25,195 nt of DNA from Lachnoclostridium sp. UBA1241. Lineage in GTDB: Bacteria; Bacillota; Clostridia; Lachnospirales; Lachnospiraceae. The position numbers and the translations under genes are program-made. Position 1 is the first letter of the stretch. Each line of letters starts with the position of its first letter. The notes beneath the pieces were generated by a model. It was not told where the DNA came from. It ran no database searches and saw only the letters and a program-made list of their open reading frames with translations. The stretch is taken from contig DBWJ01000058.1 of the NCBI GenBank assembly GCA_002308955.1, positions 3,960 through 29,154 of the forward strand, read 5' to 3'. Positions 7,297 through 14,230 of this stretch are shown piece after piece.

Positions 7297-7527
7297 ATGT
7301 TTGAGAAGATTTTGCAGATTATGGAAGAGCAGCTTGGTATTGATACCGCAGGCGTAACCGAGGAGACGACGTTCCGTGAGGATCTCCGTATCGATTCCCT
7401 GGATCTGTACGAGCTGGTTACCGCTCTCGAAGATGAGTACAGCATCGAGATTCAGCCGGAAGAACTGGACGAGATCAAGAGTCTCGGCGATGTTGTTGAG
7501 TACCTTGCTTCGAAGGGGATTGAGTAG
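7297..7527 (+). CDS. acpP: Acyl carrier protein
   Basis: A 76-residue acidic protein with the four-helix carrier fold. The phosphopantetheine attachment motif DSLDLYEL places the modified serine at residue 34. It carries growing acyl chains as thioesters, normally for fatty-acid synthesis. The ATG at 7297 is preferred over an upstream in-frame start because AAGGAG is 5 nt away and MFEKILQIM is the usual ACP start. It is monocistronic between its own promoter and a strong terminator, and no fab gene is nearby. It may therefore be the housekeeping ACP or a dedicated second copy; the sequence alone does not decide. Confidence 0.92.
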   Translation: MFEKILQIMEEQLGIDTAGVTEETTFREDLRIDSLDLYELVTALEDEYSIEIQPEELDEIKSLGDVVEYLASKGIE

Positions 7528-7540
7528 TTCATAATTTCTG

Positions 7541-7575
7541 CAGCCGGCACGGGGAATCGTGCCGGCTGTTTTTTT
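7541..7575 (+). terminator. Rho-independent terminator of acpP
   Basis: A perfect 10-bp stem CAGCCGGCAC/GTGCCGGCTG (7541-7550 and 7559-7568), an 8-nt loop and seven T (7569-7575), beginning 13 bp after the stop. Confidence 0.95.
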
Positions 7576-7688
7576 GCAGAGATGTCAAATGCCACACAAA
7601 AGAGCGGCAGATGCCACCCACAAGATGGCAGCAGATACAACGCACGCCTACAACCATAATGATTCTACTGATGTAGAAAGGACACGTT

Positions 7689-8597
7689 TTGAAAAGAATT
7701 CGCATTCTGACAATCGGATTTCTCGCAGGACTCCTGCTTACCGGGTGTAAGGCCGGCTTTTTGGAGCCGCCGATTACCATGACGCCGACGCCTCTTCCCG
7801 CGGAGATGATTTCGCCGACACCTACGGAGGTGCTGAGCCCTACGGTAACACCGACACCGACACCGAGCCCGACGATAACCCCGAGCCCGACACCGACGCC
7901 GAGTCCCACGCCGGACATCTCAGGTGTGACGGACGGCGGTGTGAACGGCAAGGCCGTTTTCGATGAGAACGACAAGCTGATTAAGGCAGCCGACGTAGAG
8001 CCGGGCAGCATGATTTACTGTAACAACTTCGAGCGGAGTCTCGGCAACCGTTTCGCAAAAGGCAACATCTCGGACGGATGCGAATTCGAGGTGACCGACG
8101 CGCAGGCATTCGGCGGGAGCGACAGCATCCACGTGACGATGCGCCGGGAGACAACCTGGGGACTGAGCGGCGCGGGAATCGTTCTGAACGAAACGAACGG
8201 CCTTTCCTATAATGATCTTGTCGGTCACACCATCGAGATCGTGTGTCAGGTGCTTTACCTGGATGAGGGCTGGGGAGTCGAGGACGAGATCACATTTGCC
8301 CTCTATGATACGTACCACAGCGAGGTGGTTTCCGTTCCGAAGCGGAACATCAGCAACGACATTGAATATGATAAAGAAGGCAACGTGATACTTGTTTCGG
8401 AGCGGCGGCCGGTGCTTTGCGACATCTGCACGGTGAAGAAGGGCGAGTGGACGACGTGTCATTTTACGGTGACGATTACGGCGGCCGACGCGAAGAAGGG
8501 CATGCTTTTAATCGGTACGAAGGACGAGGCCCAGAACCCCGTCGGAGCATATGTTTCCTATTATCTGGACGATTTGTATATTATGGTAGTTGAGTAA
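7689..8597 (+). CDS. Lipoprotein with Thr-Pro linker and probable carbohydrate-binding beta-sandwich
   Basis: 302 residues starting at TTG (7689), supported by AAAGGA 6 nt upstream and a clean signal: KRIRI, a hydrophobic core, then lipobox LTGC with Cys20. Residues about 30-77 are a low-complexity Thr/Pro/Ser linker that would lift the domain off the membrane. Residues about 95-302 look like a CBM4/9/22-type jelly roll: an opening CNNFE strand, a central GHTIEIVCQVLY strand, the GEWTTCHFTVTI strand and the closing YYLDDLYIMVV strand, as in xylan- or glucan-binding modules. No catalytic domain is present. A substrate-binding surface lipoprotein is the likely role. Its promoter is not clear; a terminator follows. 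A pectin or uronate binder is an alternative. Confidence 0.75.
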   Translation: MKRIRILTIGFLAGLLLTGCKAGFLEPPITMTPTPLPAEMISPTPTEVLSPTVTPTPTPSPTITPSPTPTPSPTPDISGVTDGGVNGKAVFDENDKLIKAADVEPGSMIYCNNFERSLGNRFAKGNISDGCEFEVTDAQAFGGSDSIHVTMRRETTWGLSGAGIVLNETNGLSYNDLVGHTIEIVCQVLYLDEGWGVEDEITFALYDTYHSEVVSVPKRNISNDIEYDKEGNVILVSERRPVLCDICTVKKGEWTTCHFTVTITAADAKKGMLLIGTKDEAQNPVGAYVSYYLDDLYIMVVE

Positions 8598-8604
8598 GGC
8601 GGAT

Positions 8605-8649
8605 GCCGGGCTTTTCGAAGGAGAAGCCCGGCGTTTTTTAAATTTATTA
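8605..8649 (+). terminator. Rho-independent terminator after the carbohydrate-binding lipoprotein gene
   Basis: A 9-bp stem GCCGGGCTT/AAGCCCGGC (8605-8613 and 8634-8642), then GTTTTTT (8643-8649), 8 bp after the stop codon. Confidence 0.93.
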
Positions 8650-8714
8650 TGATTTCACAACATCTTCACATTCTTTTGTTACAATGACCGCGCTTCTTTC
8701 GAAAAGGGGCTGAT

Positions 8715-8743
8715 TTGACATTTTTCCCGACAGAATGTATAAT
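8715..8743 (+). promoter_or_regulatory. Consensus promoter of the dapF operon
   Basis: TTGACA (8715-8720), a 17-nt spacer and TATAAT (8738-8743) match the SigA consensus at all twelve positions. It is the strongest promoter in the window by sequence. The leader to the dapF ATG is about 35 nt. Confidence 0.92.
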
Positions 8744-8783
8744 ATCTAAAATGCCGTAATATGCATTGGAGACACAAGCGCCT

Positions 8784-9608
8784 ATGAAGTTTACGAAAAT
8801 GCACGGATGCGCGAACGACTACATCTACGTGGATTGCACGAAAGAGAGTCTTCCGAACGCATCGGAATTGTCAATCAAGTACAGCGACCGCCACACCGGA
8901 ATCGGTGCCGACGGTCTGATTCTGATTAAAGCGAGCGACTGTGCGGACTTCTTTATGGAGATGTACAATGCGGACGGAAGCCTCGGAAAGATGTGCGGCA
9001 ACGGCATCCGCTGCGTCGGCAAATACGTCTACGATAACGGTCTGACCGACAAGACGGAACTCGCAATCGATACCCCTGCGGGAATCCGGTATCTGTCGCT
9101 TCATACGGAAGGCGGCAAAGTTCACAGCGTTACCGTGAACATGGGTCATCCGTCGCAGAACCCCGCCGATCTTCCGGTGCTCAGCGAAGTCGGGCAGACA
9201 AGGTTCGTGGTTGAGTCCTGCGGAAGGGTGTGGAATTTTACGCCGGTATCCATGGGCAACCCCCATGCGGTGATCATGGTAGAGGACACGAAGAGCTTTC
9301 CGGTCCGCGAGGTCGGTGAGCCGATTGAGAAGAATCCGCTGTTCCCGGAGGGCGTGAACGTAGAGTTTGTGCAGCGGTTAAGCGACCGTGAGGTGAACAT
9401 GCGCGTATGGGAGCGCGGTTCCGGGGAGACCTGGGCGTGCGGCACGGGCGCGTGCGCCGTCGCATTTGCCTGCTATAAAAACGGTCTGACCGGTCCGGAG
9501 GTGACGGTTCACCTGCTGGGCGGAGACCTTCATATCCGTTACGATGAGGCGGAAGACGTGATTTACATGACCGGTCCCGCGGTGACCGTGTTTGAAGGAA
9601 CGATTTAG
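8784..9608 (+). CDS. dapF: Diaminopimelate epimerase
   Basis: DapF converts LL- to meso-diaminopimelate, the precursor of lysine and of the peptidoglycan cross-link residue. The 274 residues start at ATG 8784 with the family N-terminus MKFTKMHG; an in-frame TTG at 8766 would add six residues but coincides with the GGAG ribosome site. The two catalytic cysteines are C71 in MCGNGIRC and C219 in ACGTGACA, each in its conserved setting, with GADGLI at 41-46. The gene follows a perfect consensus promoter and is 34 bp upstream of a secreted wall hydrolase gene with no terminator between them, so wall precursor synthesis and wall remodelling appear to be cotranscribed. Confidence 0.96.
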   Translation: MKFTKMHGCANDYIYVDCTKESLPNASELSIKYSDRHTGIGADGLILIKASDCADFFMEMYNADGSLGKMCGNGIRCVGKYVYDNGLTDKTELAIDTPAGIRYLSLHTEGGKVHSVTVNMGHPSQNPADLPVLSEVGQTRFVVESCGRVWNFTPVSMGNPHAVIMVEDTKSFPVREVGEPIEKNPLFPEGVNVEFVQRLSDREVNMRVWERGSGETWACGTGACAVAFACYKNGLTGPEVTVHLLGGDLHIRYDEAEDVIYMTGPAVTVFEGTI

Positions 9609-9642
9609 TATTATTTTCATAGATTTGAAAGGAGGAAAACCG

Positions 9643-12468
9643 ATGCATGATTTAACCGGGAAACGACTGATTGCTGTTTTTCTGATACTTCTTATGCTCT
9701 TTTCTCCTTTCGGCTCCTTAAAGCGCGCTTCGGCGGCCGGCGAGGAGGATCTCTACGACCGGATTAAAATCGGTGTCGTAAGCAACAACAAGACGTCCGA
9801 CAACGGTATCAACGTCCGGAATGATGCTACGACAAATGGCACACAGATTCTTACCTTCCTCCCGAACGGAACGAAGATTTTCATCCTCGGTGAGAAGACC
9901 TATCCCGGCCAGAGTACCTATTATAAGATTCAGTTTGAAAAGAACGGCCAGACGATTGAAGGATACGGCTATAAGGACTTCATTAAGCTCGAAGGGGATT
10001 ACCTTCCGGATGAAAAATATGACACGCCGAAGAAGGGCTACACCGACTATGCGCCGGTAACCAATGTCCGAACCGGCCCGGGAACCAACCATTCAATGTT
10101 AAAGGACGGTAATGGGGCCAACGTCCAGTTGATTTCGTGCGTCCTTGTGACCGTATATGAGCGCCAGAACCGGTATTACCGCTGCACATTTACGCATAAC
10201 GGCCAGGAAATGTCCGGATGGCTGTATGCGGATTATGTAAGGATTTATGAGGACCCGAAGGACGATGACGCATTTGTCGCGGATCTTCGCGCCCAGGGAT
10301 TCCCGGAATCGTATATTCCGATGCTTCGGATCCTGCATTCGCAGCATCCGACGTGGGTGTTCAAGGCCGACAAGACCGGCCTCGACTGGAACACCGCGGT
10401 CAATGAGGAAAGCGCTTATCAGAGAGCGCTTGTTAACTATGTCAGCCCGACGTCGTGGAAGCGTATCGACGACCTCGGATATATCTGGAACAACAACGGC
10501 AAAGACGGCGGTTTCCGTAAGCTCGACGGCTTCCACTGGGAGGCGGCCAACCGCATCAGTACCGCGTACTTTATGGACCCGCGTAACTTCCTTGCCGAGT
10601 CCGAGCTGTTCCAGTTCGAGTGCCAGAGCTTCGATGAGAATGTGCACACGCTTGAGCGCGTTCAGGATCTCCTGAAAGGCACTTTCATGAGCGGATATAT
10701 ATTGAAGAAACCGAATGATCCTTCTTCCGGTTATGAGAACGGATGGGTGAAACAGACCGTTGAGCGTGACGCGAGCGGAAAGATTACAAGAATTATTACG
10801 GAAGGTGATTCCGGTGTTCCGCTTACTTATGCGGAAGTGTTCCTTGAGTCCGCCAAGATCTCCAACGTAAGCCCGGATATGCTTGTAGCCCGTGTTATTC
10901 AGGAGATGGGTACGAAGGGTTCGTCCGTAATCATATCCGGTACCTCCCAGAAATATCCCGGTCTGTTTAACTACTATGACTTCGGAACCTATGCAACGGC
11001 AACGATGGATGCCATTTCCATGGGCTTGACCTATGCGGGCAAGACGGATGAATCGACATGCCGGCCGTGGAATACGCATTGGAAGTCACTTTATGGCGGC
11101 GCTATCATGATCGGCCGCGATTACATTTCAAAGGGACAGGATACCCTTTATTATCAGAAGTATAATGTGGCCAGCTACCATGCATTTGCGCTTTATACGC
11201 ACCAGTACATGACGAATATTCAGGCCCCGTCCAATGAGTCCCGTACCATGTGGGCGGCCTGCAAGGATAAAGAGAGCGCAATCGTCTTTAAGATTCCGGT
11301 GTTCGAGAATATGCCGGAAGAGAAGGCTCCGTATCCGGTGGGAACCTCTACGGCCAACCCGAACCCGTATCTTAAGGATCTCACGGTTGAGAATATGACT
11401 CTAACTCCGGCGTTTGATTATAAGACGCTTGAGTACGATTTGATAGTCGGCGAGGACGTTGACTCAATTAATATCACGGCTGAGGCGCTTGCCACATCGA
11501 CCAAGGTTGCTGGTGTCGGAAAAGTCAACGTAAAGCCGGGCGACAATGATATACAGGTTGTTTCGACTGCTGCCTATGGCAACAGCCAGACCTATACCAT
11601 TCACGTGTACCGTGAAGTACCCGAGACGGTGGAAGTGACCGAGCATATCAAGACGACATGCGTGCTTGACAGCGGCAAACTGTTCGGTATTGAACCGGGC
11701 ACGAAAGCGGAGGATTTCGGTAAGATCTTCTCCATCGTGGAAGGCGGTACCATTAAGATCCGTGACGCAGCAGGCGCAACGATAACAAGCGGCCTGATGT
11801 GTACCGGACATATCATCGCGACGCCGCAGGAAAAATTCAATGTGGTAATCATGGGCGATGCCAATAAGGACGGGGAGATTTCGGTCTACGACCTTCTGTA
11901 TATCAAGAGACAGATTCTCGGACAGGTAACACTGGATGAAGTTGCTGTTCTTGCTTCGGATGTGAAGAAAGACGGCATCATTGATGTATATGATTTGCTT
12001 TATGTAAAGCGCCATATTCTCGGAACGGCCAATATTGAGCAGCCGCGTGTTGAGGAAACGGTTTACGGACCGGCAGTAACGCCTGAACCGACGCCGGAAC
12101 CGACACCGGAAGCAACGCCCGAAGTGACTCCGGAACCGACGCCGGAAGTAACTCCGGAAGCTACTCCAGAAGTAACCCCTGAAGCAACCCCTGAGGCTAC
12201 TCCGGAAGCAACCCCCGAGGCAACTCCGGAGGCAACTCCGGAAGCGACCCCTGAGGCCACCCCGGAAGCAAAGGCAGCAACCGGTGATACACCGACCGGC
12301 ACACCTGAAGGAAGCTCCGGTGAAACCGCTAACGGTACGGCAGCTGGAACGGATTCGAAGAATGAAACGCCGACAGACGGCGGCACAACTGACGGTACAA
12401 CCGGCGGAGACCCGGCAACGGACAATAATGCGGGTGGTAATACAACGGGAGACGGTACTTCCGGTTAA
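9643..12468 (+). CDS. Secreted dockerin-bearing SH3b/glucosaminidase (probable autolysin)
   Basis: 941 residues from ATG 9643 (AAAGGAGG 7 nt upstream). A signal peptide ends near ASA at 30-32. Two SH3b-type domains follow (about 40-115 and 125-197; GINVRNDA and TNVRTGPG are their signatures). Residues about 205-550 are a glucosaminidase domain of the GH73/LytB class, with E421 in ARVIQEMG the likely catalytic acid. Then come a cadherin-like beta-sandwich (about 575-660), a short linker domain, and a dockerin (about 736-800) with two calcium loops starting at D739 (DANKDGEIS) and D773 (DVKKDGIID). The tail is 16 TPE(A/P/V) units plus a Gly/Thr-rich end with no anchor. It should cut peptidoglycan glycans outside the cell. 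The downstream gene encodes a cohesin-like membrane protein, the natural dockerin partner. Confidence 0.88.
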   Translation: MHDLTGKRLIAVFLILLMLFSPFGSLKRASAAGEEDLYDRIKIGVVSNNKTSDNGINVRNDATTNGTQILTFLPNGTKIFILGEKTYPGQSTYYKIQFEKNGQTIEGYGYKDFIKLEGDYLPDEKYDTPKKGYTDYAPVTNVRTGPGTNHSMLKDGNGANVQLISCVLVTVYERQNRYYRCTFTHNGQEMSGWLYADYVRIYEDPKDDDAFVADLRAQGFPESYIPMLRILHSQHPTWVFKADKTGLDWNTAVNEESAYQRALVNYVSPTSWKRIDDLGYIWNNNGKDGGFRKLDGFHWEAANRISTAYFMDPRNFLAESELFQFECQSFDENVHTLERVQDLLKGTFMSGYILKKPNDPSSGYENGWVKQTVERDASGKITRIITEGDSGVPLTYAEVFLESAKISNVSPDMLVARVIQEMGTKGSSVIISGTSQKYPGLFNYYDFGTYATATMDAISMGLTYAGKTDESTCRPWNTHWKSLYGGAIMIGRDYISKGQDTLYYQKYNVASYHAFALYTHQYMTNIQAPSNESRTMWAACKDKESAIVFKIPVFENMPEEKAPYPVGTSTANPNPYLKDLTVENMTLTPAFDYKTLEYDLIVGEDVDSINITAEALATSTKVAGVGKVNVKPGDNDIQVVSTAAYGNSQTYTIHVYREVPETVEVTEHIKTTCVLDSGKLFGIEPGTKAEDFGKIFSIVEGGTIKIRDAAGATITSGLMCTGHIIATPQEKFNVVIMGDANKDGEISVYDLLYIKRQILGQVTLDEVAVLASDVKKDGIIDVYDLLYVKRHILGTANIEQPRVEETVYGPAVTPEPTPEPTPEATPEVTPEPTPEVTPEATPEVTPEATPEATPEATPEATPEATPEATPEATPEAKAATGDTPTGTPEGSSGETANGTAAGTDSKNETPTDGGTTDGTTGGDPATDNNAGGNTTGDGTSG
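12079..12270 (+). repeat. Sixteen 12-bp coding repeats (Thr-Pro-Glu-X)
   Basis: Sixteen consecutive TPEX units (X is Ala, Pro or Val) follow the dockerin. Synonymous codons vary freely between units (ACG/ACA/ACT/ACC, GAA/GAG), so the amino-acid pattern is kept while the DNA has diverged. It encodes an extended, acidic, wall-spanning-type linker. Confidence 0.95.
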
Positions 12469-12535
12469 GACCATTCCGATAAATGATAAAGATTTACGAC
12501 GAATTCTTCGGAATCCGAGTTCCGTGTGGAAAGGA

Positions 12536-12553
12536 ATGAATAACAGAGAATGA
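12536..12553 (+). other. Five-codon open frame overlapping the start of the cohesin-like gene
   Basis: ATG AAT AAC AGA GAA TGA sits directly after GGAAAGGA (12528-12535), and its TGA overlaps the next ATG (12550) as ATGA. The ribosome site is too close for this ATG and rather far (14 nt) from the real one. It could help couple translation or be chance. Confidence 0.25.
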
Positions 12554-14073
12554 ATGTGACAAGAAAACTTACGCGGTTTGCGGCAGGATTACTGGCAGCA
12601 GTAATGGTAATTCTTTCTATCGGTCCGAAACAGGCCAAGGCAGCCGGAGTCGCGAACATTTCGGCCAGCTCCGCTACGGTGGAAAAAGGACAGGATGTGA
12701 CGATTACCGTCAATATTTCGGCACCTGCTGACATTGCGGTTGTGGATTTTACGCTGTCCTTTGATACTTCCAAGCTCCAGTATACAAGCGGCGCAGCAGC
12801 AGGAAACGGCAGTCCGTTGAGACTGCTGGATACGGGATGTTCCGGAAAATCCGCATCCTACAGCTTTTCGTTTAAAACGCTGGATGTTGCGGAAGGCGGG
12901 ACAACAATATCAATTAGCAATGTTGTTATCTGCCCGCTTGATGATTCACTCGGAGACAATTTCACGCCAAGCGTGAGCAACGGTGTAGTAAAGATAACTG
13001 CTCCTTACCAGGCCTCCAACAACGCGAACCTGGCTTCGCTGTCTATCGGTGAGGCGAAGATTTCGCCCGCATTTTCCGCGGATGTAACGGCATATACCGC
13101 TTCGGTCGGAGGGACGGTCAGCAAGGTAACGGTTTCCGCGCAGCCTGCGGACGGGAAGGCCAAGGTTGCCGTAAGCGGCAACACCGGTCTGAAGGAAGGC
13201 AACAACACGGTAACGGTAACGGTTACCGCTGAGGACGGAACGACGACCAAGACGTACACGATCACCGTCACCCGTGCGAAGCCGCCGACACCGAAGCCGG
13301 CGACGCCCACACCGACACCGACTCCCGCCGTTCAGATTAAGGTCGACGACCAGGAGCTTGCGCTTAAGGACAAGCCCGACCTGAAATGGATGGAGAACAC
13401 GGACGAATGGGACTCCACGATCGTGGAGTACAAAAAATATAAGATCGGCGCGCTTGTGAACAAGAACACCGACATCACCGTCGTAGAGCTTTCGGACGGA
13501 AACCTTTATATTCTGGACCTCGAGCGCGACACGGCGACAAGGTACTTCGCATTTGAAAGCGCGAAGCAGACCATCGTCATTCAGGAGGTTACCGACGAGG
13601 TGACCATCCCGATGGGCTACACGAAGACGACGCGCAGCATCGACGGCGCCGATGTAACCGCCTACGTGACCTCCGACACGAGCGAGTACGCGCTTGTCTA
13701 TGCGCGTAACGACAAAGGCTTCACCGGCTGGTTCCAGTACGACATGACGAACGGAACGTTCCAGCGTTTCAACACAGAAGATGCCGAGCTGAATCCGACG
13801 CCGACGCCCACGCCGACACCGGTCCCGACCGACACGCCTATACCGACGCTGACTCCTACCGAAGAGCCGCTCCCGACCGTTCCGGAGACGACTGCGACAT
13901 CGTCCTCCTCCGGCGGCAAGACGGTTCTCGAGAAGATCCTTCTCGGAACGACCGGCGGGCTGTTCGTGCTGATGCTTGTGTTCCTGGTTCTCTTCCTTGT
14001 ATGGAAGGGCAAATACAACCGCCGTTTCGCTCCCGATGAGGACTACGAAGACGAGGACGAAGACTACCTGTAA
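12550..14073 (+). CDS. Membrane-anchored protein with cohesin-like domain
   Basis: 507 residues. The signal peptide ends near QAKA-A (about 31). Residues about 34-145 resemble a cohesin: TVEKGQDVTITVNIS, then VVDFTLSFDTSKLQYTSG and a closing NGVVKI strand, with two cysteines (DTGCSG, VVICPL) that could pair. A cadherin-like sandwich follows (about 158-240), then a Thr/Pro linker, an unrecognised domain (about 262-415) and a second Thr/Pro linker. A single membrane helix at about 464-485 precedes a 22-residue tail that starts basic and ends acidic (EDYEDEDEDYL). The cohesin end should therefore sit outside the cell on a long stalk. The gene follows the dockerin gene by 81 bp without a terminator. 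No sortase motif is present. The cohesin call is by strand pattern, not by alignment. Confidence 0.8.
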   Translation: MNVTRKLTRFAAGLLAAVMVILSIGPKQAKAAGVANISASSATVEKGQDVTITVNISAPADIAVVDFTLSFDTSKLQYTSGAAAGNGSPLRLLDTGCSGKSASYSFSFKTLDVAEGGTTISISNVVICPLDDSLGDNFTPSVSNGVVKITAPYQASNNANLASLSIGEAKISPAFSADVTAYTASVGGTVSKVTVSAQPADGKAKVAVSGNTGLKEGNNTVTVTVTAEDGTTTKTYTITVTRAKPPTPKPATPTPTPTPAVQIKVDDQELALKDKPDLKWMENTDEWDSTIVEYKKYKIGALVNKNTDITVVELSDGNLYILDLERDTATRYFAFESAKQTIVIQEVTDEVTIPMGYTKTTRSIDGADVTAYVTSDTSEYALVYARNDKGFTGWFQYDMTNGTFQRFNTEDAELNPTPTPTPTPVPTDTPIPTLTPTEEPLPTVPETTATSSSSGGKTVLEKILLGTTGGLFVLMLVFLVLFLVWKGKYNRRFAPDEDYEDEDEDYL

Positions 14074-14104
14074 GCGTTTCAATTGATATGCGAAAAATGT
14101 GAAG

Positions 14105-14135
14105 AAAACCCCGGGTGATTTCCCCGGGGTTTCTT
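14105..14135 (+). terminator. Terminator of the dapF-hydrolase-cohesin operon
   Basis: A 10-bp stem AAACCCCGGG/CCCGGGGTTT (14106-14115 and 14123-14132) with a 7-nt loop. The T tract is short and broken (TTTCTTG), so some read-through into the M16C gene is possible. Confidence 0.75.
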
Positions 14136-14162
14136 GATTATTCAGCTGTTTTTTGGTAAAAT
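14134..14162 (+). promoter_or_regulatory. Promoter of the M16C-era-recO operon
   Basis: TTGATT (14134-14139), a 17-nt spacer and TAAAAT (14157-14162). The -35 box begins inside the tail of the preceding terminator. Confidence 0.6.
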
Positions 14163-14230
14163 CAAAGTGTATTTTTGTGCGCTGCGAAGTCCCTTACGGG
14201 AAGCGGCGTGAAGAAAGGGATTACGGATTT

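Noticed and set aside
10099..11079. 326-codon minus-strand frame inside the hydrolase gene
   Set aside because: It lies opposite the glucosaminidase domain, with no ribosome site or recognisable motif.
12079..12270. Possible CRISPR or minisatellite from the regular 12-bp repeat
   Set aside because: It is in frame in a secreted protein, codons vary synonymously, and there are no spacers; it is a Thr-Pro-Glu linker.
12063..12425. Minus-strand frame reading as repeated Val-Ala-Ser-Gly units
   Set aside because: It is only the reverse of the TPE codon repeat; no gene signals.
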